Of a stretch of 64,000 nt of DNA, positions 34,730 through 46,229 are shown piece after piece. The position numbers and the translations under genes were made by a program. The first letter of the stretch is position 1; each line of letters begins with the position of its first letter. The notes below the pieces were generated by a model, which saw only the letters and a program-made list of their open reading frames with translations, was not told the origin of the DNA and did not search any database. Origin of the DNA: Selaginella moellendorffii (taxonomy: Eukaryota > Streptophyta > Lycopodiopsida > Selaginellales > Selaginellaceae); NCBI RefSeq assembly GCF_000143415.4, contig NW_003314440.1:78895-142894 (forward strand), read 5' to 3'.

Positions 34730-36191
34730 ATGGCGTCCGCCACAACAGCCTCGGACGATGGGCACGCCAATGTGTGCGCGACCTCGTCTACTGCATCGTC
34801 CTCTTGCTCTCACCAGCAGCGCGATGGAGCAGCGGCAGCGGCGGCAGCGGCAGCGGCAGCAGCAGCAGCAGCGCCCCCGGCTCCCTTCCTCACCAAGACA
34901 TACGACATGATTGACGACGCCTCCTCCGACCCAGTTGTGTCGTGGAGCAGCAAGGGCACGAGCTTCGTGGTGTGGAATCCGCCCGAGTTTGCGCGGGATC
35001 TGTTACCGCAGTATTTCAAGCACAACAATTTCTCCAGCTTTGTCCGGCAGCTCAACACCTATGTGAGTTTGTTCTAGGCCTAGGTAGCAAGCCGGTCTCA
35101 TGGTTTTGTTGGGGGCCAGGGATTTCGGAAGGTGGATCCGGATCGATGGGAGTTTGCAAACGAGGAATTCGTTCGAGGCGACAGGAGCCTGCTCAGAAAC
35201 ATCACCAGAAAGAAGCCATCGTCTCAGCAGCAGCAGCCGCCGCAGCAGGCACACCACGGCAGCGGTGGCGGCGGCGAGCCAAAGCTCGGATTGGAAGCGG
35301 AGGTTGACAGGCTCCAGCGGGATAAGAACGTGTTGATGCTGGAGCTGGTGAGGCTGAGGCAGCAGCAGCAGCAAACGGAGACGGAGCTGCTGCTCATGGG
35401 GCAGCGCGTGCAGGGATCGGAGCAACGCCAGAAACACATGATCTCTTTTCTGGCAAAGGCTATCCAGAGCCCGGGATTCTTGGCACAAGTCCTTCGGCGC
35501 AATAGCGGCCACTCGCCGAACATCGGCGGCCACAGAAAGAGGAAGGCGCTCGAAGAAGCCGGCGCCAGCAGCAACAGCCGGCTCGTCCGCTACGACCCGG
35601 TTGACAAGCTGAGCCAGTTCTTCAACAGCCCGGACTTGGCGTCCAAGAAACCGCACGAGTCGTCGCTGGAGCTGGAGCTCCTCATCCGCGAGCTACTGCG
35701 GCAGCAGGAAGGCGGCGACGCGTATGACGGGGAGGAAGAAGAGGTTGTGACTACTAGCCGGGACGGCGATGGGGATTACCAGGCATCTACCAGAGCCGCA
35801 AGCGTGGTGACAACGCCCTGCTCGGACGTGACGTCTCCAGAGGCAAGGCACTTGTCTCCACGGTCTGGTGTTACGACCGAGTTAAGCAGCCAGTCAGCCG
35901 CCGGAAAGCATCCCTTCAACCTCAACTCGGAGCCAGAGGACAACGAGAGTAGCGCCAAAGCCGCCGCAGCAGCAGCAGCCCTCCAAGGTGAGATGCGTGC
36001 CAGCGTTGACAACGGAGCCGTGGGCGTTGGCTTCAACGACGTGTTCTGGGAGAGGTTTCTGACCGACTCAGAGGCCGGGGAGCCCAGGCACTGTTCCACA
36101 GGTGAGCATTCCATTTCTTTTTGCTGCACAGACAGAGGATAAGATATGGTGACCTCACAGCATCGTTTTCTTTTGTGCAGAAAAGTCTTGA
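34730..36191 (+). CDS. Class A heat-shock transcription factor
   Basis: HSF, trimeric nuclear activator binding heat-shock elements. Exons 34730-35062, 35120-36101 and 36181-36191. The classic intron interrupts the DNA-binding domain after FVRQLNTY, rejoining at [17 protein letters not shown]. An Ala run (15 residues, GCN repeats) precedes the domain. The HR-A/B oligomerisation region ([20 protein letters not shown] through [11 protein letters not shown]) has the class A insertion. A basic HRKRKALEE fits the NLS. An AHA activation motif ([10 protein letters not shown]) lies near the C-terminus. The class A call is firm; HR-A/B resembles A1, and the AHA resembles A4/A5. The third exon codes only the last four residues. 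Confidence 0.93.
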
Positions 36192-36276
36192 AACGTCTCC
36201 ATGTCCTCGGGAAGGGCGTCACTGCTTTTGTACAGTTAGTACGTGTTGCGCTGTCTGTGTGTAGAGATGAAATACC

Positions 36277-38031
36277 ATGACCATCGTGATCAAGGTGGCC
36301 GGCGACGGCGTGTGTAGTAGCTCGTTGCCAGGAAGTGTGAGCGACGGGAAGACGACGTACTCGCAGAACAAGCTCATCGAGCAGTATGGCAAGTGCGGAA
36401 ACGTCAAGGGCGCCCGCGATTTGTTTGATGCCACGGAGCCCAAGGACCGATTCTCATGGGCGCTCATGCTCGCCGCCTACGCACGGAATGGCTACCTGCG
36501 CGACGCCAAACAAATGCTCCTCCGCGACATGCCCGTGTGGGACGCGCCCTCTTGGAATGCGCTGCTCTCCGCCTGCGCTCGCGCCGGCCGCCTCGACGAT
36601 GCAGCGGACGCCTTTGCGGCAATGCCCGCCAGGAATCTCGTGTCGTGGAATGCCATGGTCGCGGCGTGCGTCCACAACGGCCACCCTGCCGCTGCCCGCC
36701 ACCTCTTCGACTTGATGCCCGCGCGAGACGCCATCTCTTGGAACACCATGCTCTCTGCCTACGCGGACGCCGGCGCCATTGCGTATGCCGAGGAGGTCTT
36801 CACAGGGATGCCGCAGAGGTGTCTGGTGTCGTGGAATGCGCTGCTCCTGGCATATGCCCGGGCTGGGCACGTTGCCAAGGCCAAGCAAACCTTGGAGGAG
36901 ATGCCGCAGACGAATGTGGTCACCTGGACGACGCTGCTCGCTCTGGGCGGGAAGGAGGTGTTTGATCGGATGCCCGAGAGGAACCTTGTGGCGTGGAACA
37001 CGCTGCTTGCTGCCTACTCCAAGCAGGGGCTTGTGGAGGAGGCCAGCGAGCTCTTTGATGGCATGCCCGAGAGGAGCCTCGTGTCGTGGACGGCGATGCT
37101 AGTGGTACTTGCAGGGAGCGGCCGCGTGGACGACGCCACGAGGCTGTTCGATGCGATGCCGATGAGAAACTCGGTGTCGTGCACAGCCATGATCACCGCT
37201 TGCACCGCCCGTGACCCGGCCCGGGCCAAGGAGGTGTTTGACAGCATGCCGCAGGCGGATCTGGTGTCCGCGAATGCCCTCATCGCTGCGTTTGCACGGC
37301 ACGGCAAGGTTGACGAGCCCAAGCAGCTGTTTGACAGCCTCCCGGAGCAGGACGTGTTCTCTTGGAATGCCCTCTTGGCTGCTTACGCCCACAGCGGGCA
37401 TTTGGACGAGGCCAAGAGGCTGTTCGAGAGAATGCCTGTGCGGGACGTGGTGTCGTCCACGACACTGATATCGGGATATGCGCGAGGCGGTTTTCTCCGC
37501 CAGGCCCAGAAACTCTTTGACAGCGCGCCGGACCGAAGCGTGACGCTGTGGACTTCGGCCATGGCGGCTTGTGCCCACAGCGGGCATTTTGGACAGGCGC
37601 TTGACCTCTTCCACGCGATGAACACGGTGGAGGTCCCGGACGCCGCAACCCTTGCTATGGCCATCATTGCCATAGCGTCCAAGAGCAGCAACAAAGGCAG
37701 ATCGTCCCCAAGCTGTTACTGCTGCCGGCGCTTTGCTTCCATGGCGCTGGATTTTGGGGTGGCCGCTACCAAGCACCACTACAGCTGCCTTGTGGGCATC
37801 CTGGCGCGGGCCGGAGACGTGGAGGATGCCCGGGATCTGGTGGCCAACATGCCATTTGAACCGGATGAGCACGAGTGGACGAGCCTGCTGGTGGCGTGCC
37901 GAGGGCAAACGGAGCATCAATCACTGGCAGCTCGCGCGGCGAATCGCCTCGTTTCCCTGACGGCCTCGTCCCAAGCATCTTATCCGTACCTCCTGTGGAG
38001 GAGGAGCGCCCTAACCCTAATGGGCTCCTAG
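36277..38031 (+). CDS. PPR protein with many short repeats
   Basis: Intronless, 584 aa. Dense 31-residue S-type repeats (VSWNAMVAACVHNGHPAAAR, repeated with NTLLAAYS, TAMLVVLA) from about residue 30 to 480. ATG 36277 starts MTIVIKVAGDGVCSSSLPG, a weak presequence. The E1-like end is degenerate (SYPYLLWRRSALTLMGS) with no DYW. Its stop (38029-38031) is 16 bp before the next start codon. Confidence 0.87.
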   Translation: MTIVIKVAGDGVCSSSLPGSVSDGKTTYSQNKLIEQYGKCGNVKGARDLFDATEPKDRFSWALMLAAYARNGYLRDAKQMLLRDMPVWDAPSWNALLSACARAGRLDDAADAFAAMPARNLVSWNAMVAACVHNGHPAAARHLFDLMPARDAISWNTMLSAYADAGAIAYAEEVFTGMPQRCLVSWNALLLAYARAGHVAKAKQTLEEMPQTNVVTWTTLLALGGKEVFDRMPERNLVAWNTLLAAYSKQGLVEEASELFDGMPERSLVSWTAMLVVLAGSGRVDDATRLFDAMPMRNSVSCTAMITACTARDPARAKEVFDSMPQADLVSANALIAAFARHGKVDEPKQLFDSLPEQDVFSWNALLAAYAHSGHLDEAKRLFERMPVRDVVSSTTLISGYARGGFLRQAQKLFDSAPDRSVTLWTSAMAACAHSGHFGQALDLFHAMNTVEVPDAATLAMAIIAIASKSSNKGRSSPSCYCCRRFASMALDFGVAATKHHYSCLVGILARAGDVEDARDLVANMPFEPDEHEWTSLLVACRGQTEHQSLAARAANRLVSLTASSQASYPYLLWRRSALTLMGS

Positions 38032-38047
38032 GGCGGAGGAGGAACAG

Positions 38048-40317
38048 ATGGAAGCGCTGGATGACGAGGAGCTCCAAAGGGCTTTTCGGATGAGCTTGCA
38101 GCCTGGGCCGGAGGCAAAGCGAACCAAGTCGCGGGACACTACTGCCGAGGCGCCCGACGAAGCATCGCAACGCAGGCTCCAGCGAGAGATCCGGGCCGCT
38201 GCTGCCGAGAAGCGGAGGCTGTCCGCGGCTGGAAACCCGACTCCTTCCATCACGAGGGAGCTGGAAGGCTCTGGTAATGCTGCTGCTACTCCCCCCCCTT
38301 CTTCCAGTTGCAGTTCTAGCAACACCAAAGCTGGAGAAGAGCTGCCTCTTCCTGTTGCTGAGCAGTTACACCAAATGGTTTTTGGGCCTCAGGTCACCAG
38401 GGAAGTCCTTGCGCAGTGGTGCAACCAAGGATTCAGGTAACCACCTTTCTTCTCTCCGCGCTCCCTTCACTTTCTTCTCGTTTTGCTCAAAAAAAAAAAA
38501 AAAGGTTTAGCTCCGACCTGGAGACATCACTGGGACTCGTACAGCATGAGGGTGGTCCTTGCGGCGTGCTCGCAACCATTCAGGTATCAAGTTAGTCTCT
38601 ACTCTGGATGAGAGAATTGGATCGTGCGTTTTGTCCCTCCCAGGCCACCCTGCTCAAGTATCTTCTCTTCGTGCCTAACAAGCGAGATGCTTCCCAGCTT
38701 GAATTCCAGGACTCCGAACGAACCAGGTAGAGAACTTGTCGTTTGTGTTTCGTTAACTGTCTGTATCTTCCCTAGTGCGCTGATTCAAGCGATGGCTGAG
38801 ACGCTATGGCGAGCAGGAGGAAACCAAAGAGCTGTGCTGGCTGTTATGGACATACCAGACGCTAGCGAGGAAGAGCAAGACAGAGTACGGTGTTGGTTTG
38901 CACATATGCTGATACTGATGGTGCTGGCCAGGTTTTGGAAAGCGTGGCTCTGGATTCGGCCACCGGACTGCGCGAAGCTGTTAGAATATGCACAGTCTTG
39001 TCACTGTCTACCCTTTATCAGCAAATCCAGGAGAGGATTGCTGGGTTCAGGAGTCGTATGGGTGCTCTCTTGTTTCTCTTCTCGGCACTGCTATCAAGGG
39101 GCCTGGTATGTCTTGTCTATTTGATTCATGCAAGCATTACTTTCTTGTTCCACATCCAGGACGCTGTCCAGTCGGACCGGGATGATCCAGTTCAACCTCT
39201 GGTCACTCCTCCATTTGGTCATGCATCTCAGGTACGGTGACGTTTTCGGAGCATATCATTTACAGCTGCGTGATTGGCGAAAAAGTGTGGGAGGAGAATA
39301 ACACAGAGAGTCGAGCCCTGCGTGAGCTTGCATCTTGGTAGCAGTCTAATACCAGTTTTTGCTGGTCCAGGTTTTGTAATCTGGAGCTTCTGCGGAAGGA
39401 TTACGCTACTCTGTTCTTTTCTTGTCTGCCCTTGCTCTTAAGCTGTTAGGAAACCATCTCCTTTTTTCTCGTGGGCCTGACCTCTCTTTGCTCGTGTCTT
39501 GCAGGAGATTGTGAACCTGCTGCTCTGCGGCCAGGCTGTTGCAAATGTGTTTGACGGGAACTACGACCTTGGGGGTGGCATGAGCCTCAAGGGAATCCCG
39601 TCCAACGTGGAAGTGGGATTTTTAACTCTGCTAGAGTCTCTCAACTTCTGCAAAGTTGGTCAGTACCTGAAGCGACCAAAGTGGCCAATCTGGGTGGTAG
39701 GCAGCGAGTCCCACTACACGGTCCTTTTTGCTCTTGACACGGGCGTTCAAGACGAGAACGAGGTCGAGGCTAGGGAGTTTACCATCCGCAGGGCGTTTGA
39801 TGCCCAGGATCAAAGCGGGGGGGGAGGATTTATTAGCCTGGAGGCACTACAGCAGGTTCTAATCGACACCAACGTTGACATGCCACAGCAGGTTCTAGAC
39901 AATCTTTGCAGCAGTGACATCGTCATCTGGAACGACTTGTGGCAAAGCTTGATGCACCTTGAAAAGAGTAGAGGCGGCCTCAAAGACGAAGAGGGGTCAA
40001 TGGGGAAGAAGTACTTTGAGTTGTATCACTTCAACGGTATCGCGAAGACTGTAGCGGGCAGCAGCGGCAGCAGCAGCGCAGGCGCGGGAGACGTGATGCA
40101 GCAGAGGCCAAGACTGACCAAGCTCAAGGTTGCTGTTCCTCCGAGGTGGACACCAGAGTCCATGATGACCGTGGAAGGGCCTGCAGTAGAGGAGAACACG
40201 CAGAGTGATGACAAGAGAGAGGAACCGGCTCAGCATGCGCCGTTGACCGACTGCATCCGGACGAGATGGCAAAGGGCAACGTCGAACTGGACTGGCGATC
40301 CCCCAAGCATCGTGTGA
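38048..40317 (+). CDS. MINDY-3-type deubiquitinase
   Basis: Cysteine deubiquitinase of the MINDY family, selective for K48-linked chains in animals. Residues 5-20 form a UIM-like helix (DDEELQRAFRMSLQ). The catalytic segment, after intron 1, is LVQHEGGPCGVLATIQ with the Gln and nucleophile Cys. The catalytic His is in VVGSESHYTVLFALD. Between them lies GNYDLGGGMSLKGI. An EF-hand-like insert (RRAFDAQDQSGGGGFISLEA) follows, as in the MINDY3/CARP subgroup. Seven exons; the intron 39236-39504 is long for this region. Stop 40315-40317. Complete. Confidence 0.9.
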
Positions 40318-42300
40318 CAAATTTCATGATCCCTCGAGCTCTATTTGTTTCTTGTATGAAAGGAGTTGATATAATACGGCTGACTATTTACTCGAGCCAT
40401 TTTTCTACATCGTGGCTGCTGTCAATGCGACGATTCTCCTTGTAAACACCCCATATGAGCAGAGCACTGGCACCACCCCTCATCAATCCATCAAGACCCC
40501 AAGAATCCCCTCCATGCCACGTCCTTTGGTTTTGGTCAAACAGAGGATGCAGTTCAAGCTTAACCTAGTAACATGTGACCAGGCTAGTGTCTAACAGGTT
40601 TTACCATCCGTGTTCTATGACCTAATAGTCTACTGTCAGTTATGACCTGTTCTTGCGTTGTCTCAAAACGTCCAAATGTGATGTAGGAAAAATGAGCTAG
40701 TCTGCCATCACTTGTTTCAAGAGCTGTGTGGTCTTAGATACAGGAAAATTGAGCTAAGCTGACAGTTGAATGGAGATGGATTTCTGGTGATTGCTTCAGA
40801 AGAAATATCCAGGTCTACCATTGGTGATTTACGGCCAATCCTAGGAACACAAATCAAAACAGTGATAAGCTCTTGCTTGTTTCTTTGTACTATGATAATA
40901 AAGACGTTTGTTTCGCAGGTTTGGTAGAGGCTTGTAAAGCCATTGTTGGAAGCTACAAAGATGAGAGCAAGACGTTAATTTTAGTGACATTGAAGCTAGG
41001 AGTTCACCGTCTTTATTCTAAATTGCCACAGCTGCCACTAGGTTCTTGGGAACATGATGTGCTACAGATGTGCAAAGAAGGCAGAGGCAAGTTTATTTTG
41101 TGTATCTATTGAGTCCTGAACATTTTCTCCATTTTGCAGAGCTGTGTGATATGCTTGATGATGAGGATAACGATCCACAAAAGCGACCTCATTTCTAAGT
41201 TCATTGTGCATTTTATCTTACACTGCACGGCCAGAGGATGGGGAGGTGGAAGAACCTATTACATCAATGGGATATATATATGATATGAGCATCTCCCCTG
41301 GCACTATTGAAAATCTTTTCAATGATGTAAATGGAGAAAAAGAAGCTGAAAAGGTGTCCTGAAGGTCACCTGAAAGGTGTTTTGACGAGGTCAAGGTGTT
41401 TGACAATCTAAGCTTGTGTGTACCAGAGCACTCTTGTTCAGGAAATGGTCATTCAGATCTCCATGATGGCAAAGATTGATATGGCGTTTTCTGGGTGCCC
41501 ACATTGTACGTATGTGCTTCGTGCTGGAAATCCATGCTGTTGCCCTCTCTGGGCAAATGCAGTGATCATCGAGTTCAGCTCATGGAGTACACGAAGTCAC
41601 TGGACTATGAGAGAGATGGAAAATGTTGCCAAGGAAATGTAGCAAAGACAATTCAAGCTTTGGGACTAAAGGTCCTGACTGACTTTCCAACTTAGTGTGC
41701 AGGTTAAAGGTTGCTTGTAGTCTATTCTGGTAGACCTACTTAATATCCACTCTGTATTGTGAATGTATTCAGCTTTCAATTAGATTCTCATGCAATAACA
41801 CTAACGGCTGGTGTGGAAAGGTCTCGTCCAAGCTTTAAAATTTGCTAGAATATGCTGGCTTGAGAACAATAAATATAACAAGATTGCCATGCACACAATC
41901 TCATAGTGCGTTTTCCACGTTGGGCACTTGTTAAAGCAGGGCTCCTGTTCAGCATGAACTTGTACACTAGGAGGTCACAGTTGTGGAGCTTGAAGAAGGA
42001 GTAGAGCTTGACGATGTTCCTGGCCAATAACAATCTCATTTTTTGCCAATACTTTTTTGACTTGTCCTCCTCTTTTCAATTCTTTTATTATCTCTCTCTC
42101 TCTCTCTAGATGTGGAAGATCAAGCTGGCGTTCGTGGCAGAGAGGTCCATGGTGGGGAAGAACTTGGAGTGCATTCTTCTCCGCTACCCATGGTTCTTCA
42201 AGAGCAGCAACGTGACTATGGATGAGTGTATGCCACTGTTCAAGTGCCATGGCCTGGATGGCGAGAGGATGGCACAAAGCTTGGCTTGAGAAGGATATTT
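40318..42300. other. Transition zone with degraded exon-like fragments
   Basis: The region after the last clear gene becomes more A+T-rich. Three weak coding traces are listed separately or described here. A frame at 42102-42291 (MWKIKLAFVAERSMVGKNLE, then ILLRYPWFFKSS) has a faint mTERF-repeat flavour. A CxxC pair pattern at 41490-41575 (GCPHCTYVLRAGNPCCCPLW) recalls plant small zinc-ribbon proteins, but the neighbouring frames contain stops. No complete gene can be supported. Confidence 0.4.
40919..41200 (+). pseudogene. Orphan two-exon fragment
   Basis: A frame preceded by a TTCGCAG acceptor encodes GLVEACKAIVGSYKDESKT and continues to MCKEGR. It can splice (GC donor at about 41088, acceptor at about 41142) to ELCDMLDDEDNDPQKRPHF followed by TAA. 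The joined frame ends cleanly, which looks like the last two exons of a real gene, but no upstream exons are visible. Likely a gene remnant. Family not recognised. Confidence 0.35.
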
Positions 42301-45300
42301 AAATGCTTGTTCCACTCTTTTGATGACCCTTCAAAACAGTATCTGTATTAATGCTTTCTCTCATCCTTCCACTGCTAATGTTTGGACTCATCTTCATGAT
42401 AATTATGGTCGGAAGACTATGACAGAGACTTTTTATTTAGACGAACAGCTACTTCAACAAATACAATGGTTTTAAATTAAACACTCTTATTTAAAATTTA
42501 TCATAAATTATAATCTTATCTAAAATTATTATAGGTTTCCTCTAATTATAAAAAAGAAGAAAGAATTTAATACTACTAAAGGGTGATTTTTCTAAAGTTC
42601 TGTGTAGAGAAAATTGTACTTCTAGGTTATAAAATGTTGAATAACAGCTCAAAAAAAGAAAAAGGAAAGTTATTATAGCTATTTTATAACTACTTTCTTA
42701 GCGTCATACTCTCACTTTGAAAAACATCAATAAAGTAGAATTTATTTTGATTTAGATCCTTCATTAAAACATAGCTAATCACTTTTTAATGTAGTCTTCA
42801 AGCATTATTTTCCCCTACTGAAAATGTTGAAGTTTTATGTAATATTATAGTGAAATCCACACTAGACCACTATAGAACATGCCCTCTAGCATTAAAATGG
42901 ATGCACAAGTGTCTTTAACTTTCATTTTGTTCCACAGTTTACAAATATTGATTGAGAGTTGCTTCCTCTGACCAAACAGTCATCCTCATCATCCTTATGT
43001 TACAAATTCTAGAACTTCTTAATATCCAATTTACTGTAGTTAGAAGATTGATTAAGTATTTATAATTACTTTCTTCATCTTTGAATTTAGTTCCAAATTC
43101 AAGTGCACTATAAAAGAAGAATATTAATTTTTATAGAAGTAGAATAGAGTTAATAGCTGAAATTTATTATTGGGTTGAGATCCAGAATGAATACCATAGA
43201 TGTCAGGATGTCTATTGATACCATGTCCCTTGAATCTTTCCCAGGGTGCTATCAGTCATTGGATTATGCATGACTGCAATAGCCTTTAATGTGTTTGACA
43301 ACTAATCTTTTCACTAGGAATATCTAGTCACTCTATAGAGAATTCTTAGAGAACTGATTACAATTAAGTACAGTTTAGTTATATGATCTCTTTTAAACTT
43401 AAAGCAAACTATATTACTGCACAAAATTATTAAGTGGTTTGGAGTGTTAAGTTTTTTCTTTAGAAATATTTTTTTGTGCTAAAAAATTTTATAGCCATAA
43501 ATTTATGCTACAAAATTAAAAATCATTTACAGTTAAATTTTTGTTCAAAAAAAATTCTTAATTAGCTTAGATATAGAAGTCTTATAAAATAGAATTGTAT
43601 CTTAGTTTTTGTAAGCAGTCTTTTAGGTTTTATATAGCTAGATATAAAATAAATATCATTCCCAATCTACAATGAATTTGGAGAAGCTTTAGAAGAGTTC
43701 CCTAGAAGTATCATCAAGTTTTCCCCATATAGTTTTCCTTAATGCTAGAACTTTTTTCTCTCTCCTTTCTTTTCTTTGTATTATTTTTCATTCTTTTTTT
43801 TGCAATAGTTATTTATAATGCATATGATCATGGAATGAGATTTGAATATATATTATCACTGTGAATTCTTGAAACTTTAAGTGATATATAAAGATAAAAT
43901 AACCACTAAGAACTCTCTCATCAAGAAATTATCCCTTTTCTAATTAACTTAAAAGGAGATAAATAAAGTGTGTATATATTGTATCAAAAATTACATTTCA
44001 ATGAGTATTATCCATTGAGATTGGGCAACTAATTTTATTATATATGTAGAAATGAAAATGATGATCTGAGTAGGTACATATTTGGTCACTATGACTTTGC
44101 ATGTGTCATTTGGGTATAGATTTTGGTTACTCTTTTATACCATATTATATAAATTTACACTTGGGCTCATAAGATGAATTTGCCCATTTGTATGAGTTTA
44201 CACTTAAGCCCATGAGTGAGACACATTAGCAACTTGAGTTGGCAAAATTAATGCTAGCCTATTAATGGTTACCATAAGTTATTACTATGTTACCGTGGGT
44301 AAAAATAAACTTCTTTTAGGTTTGCAATGAGTGGTAAATAAATTAATTTGTAATTGTTTAATATGACACTAGTGGATCCTTTCTAAGCATGATTATGAGT
44401 GGATCAATTAAAACTGTAAGGATTAGTTTATTAGTTGTTGTCATACTCTTTTATAAACTTTTCTTAGGCTGGATTAAAGATAATGTGAATGCAGTCAAGT
44501 TAACCAAAATGAGAGTTATCAAGGACAAAGGATTAAACATGTAAATCATCTTTTCTTCTGTAAAACCTTTTTTTATCCTATTATTCGAGGGTGGTCTAAA
44601 TTTGAGTTGAGGTCATAAGTTGAGCTCAACTCAGCACAAGTCAACTCAAGTCAATGTAGTTAACTAGAAGTCTTACAAAGGAAATCTAAATTGAAGAAAT
44701 GAAAGTTTTAACAAACTTTAAAATATTGAAATATGTAAGTACTTGGGTTAAATATTTTCATAAAATTGAGTCCTTTCGAAAAGATAAAGTTTATAAGAAT
44801 GTATCTTTTTTAAAGCTATATTATTTTACTATGAACTACTTTTACAATTATTACATTTTGGTTTTCTTGGTTTCTTACACATTTTGACAGGTAGACATTA
44901 TTAATCTATGTCAGTTAAAATAATATACATTTATATATTAGTCCTTCATTTGAAAGATTTTTCTGGGGTTCTTGAAAAGATGAGGAGTAAGAAAATAAAA
45001 GATCTGTGAGTAAAAGTTGTAATGTAAATGAATGTGAGAATGTTAATTTCATTTCACTACTACAATTTTTATATTACATTTCTAGTCGTTAATGTGAAGA
45101 CTACTATCACCATTGATAAAAATGCTTTAAACCCTAAACCCTAAATACTTGATTGAAATGCTTCTGTTATTTCCAAAACAAAAATCTATAGTAAGAGAAA
45201 TGAAAAAATGAATAGCACGGTGGAAAGCACCAACAAATCTACTCCATAAAATTTTCTATGGCATTTGTAATTTATATATTAATTCATATAAAAACTATGT

Positions 45301-46200
45301 TACTTACCTATATTGCAATCCTCCCATATGAGAAAACCAAAGTATATTTTCACAGTTAAGAGTTTTCAAGAATTGTTTATAAATAATAATAATAACAATT
45401 GAAATCTTTTGAAAGACTTAAAAGTAATATTACATTAAAAATCAACTCTATTTACATTTCCAAGATTGAAAGACAATTTCACACAAGAGAATGCTAGTGT
45501 ATCAATGTGCCTCACCACTATAATGTATTTTATATTTCCTTGTAGACTATTTCCCTAAAAAATTGGCATAAGTATAGAAAAGAATATATGTGTAGTGGAG
45601 TAGGTTTTCATCAGAATGATAAAGTATGTGTATACACGATAATCTAGAATTCTAGAAGCTCTTATGTTTACAAGAAAACTATGATTATGAAACCCCATTT
45701 CCAAGACTGATATTTAAAGAATTTGTAAGGTTTAGGGTAGTGTCATAATAAATAAACCTCATTCTCAAAATTAAAAATTAGTATATAAACTACTATTGTC
45801 ATAGTTTTTTTAATGTCCTTTAGCTCTTTAAAAGTTTATATAAAAATGGTTCAAAGGAAAATCATTATTACTTGTATTTAACCCTCTAGTATTTCATATA
45901 AATCTCCACCTCCATCTTTATGTTCTATTAACATTTTACTTTCACCTTCATATAACAATTCTCTTTCTATTGAAGGCTTTAGTGAAGTTGAATTATATAT
46001 GAAATTCCAGGTCTTGTTACTAAAGAAAGATTGCCTTTAACACTTCAAGAGTAATGCCACATGTTTTTGCAAGATTTTGCTCCTAACACGGCATGTTACT
46101 TGAAAGCATAGAATGCTATGATATTTGAACCCTAATTCTTCCAAAGTAAGGAATATTCGCCCGCATCTCCTCTCAATAAAAGAGTAAAAATTCAGGGTTT
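42300..46200. other. Strongly A+T-rich, gene-free block
   Basis: About 3.9 kb visibly far richer in A+T than everything to the left. Long frames are absent except one 62-codon frame at 44699-44887 with no features. Two CCCTAAA units occur at about 45129-45145. It is not like Selaginella organelle DNA, which is known to be G+C-rich. No clear terminal repeats are seen. It could be old decayed repeat DNA. Confidence 0.6.
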
Positions 46201-46229
46201 TTCTCCAGAAGCAGCAGAAGAATGAGGAG

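Noticed and set aside
42300-46200. Organelle DNA insertion as the source of the A+T-rich block
   Set aside because: No recognisable organelle genes, and Selaginella organelle genomes are known to be G+C-rich, so composition argues against it.
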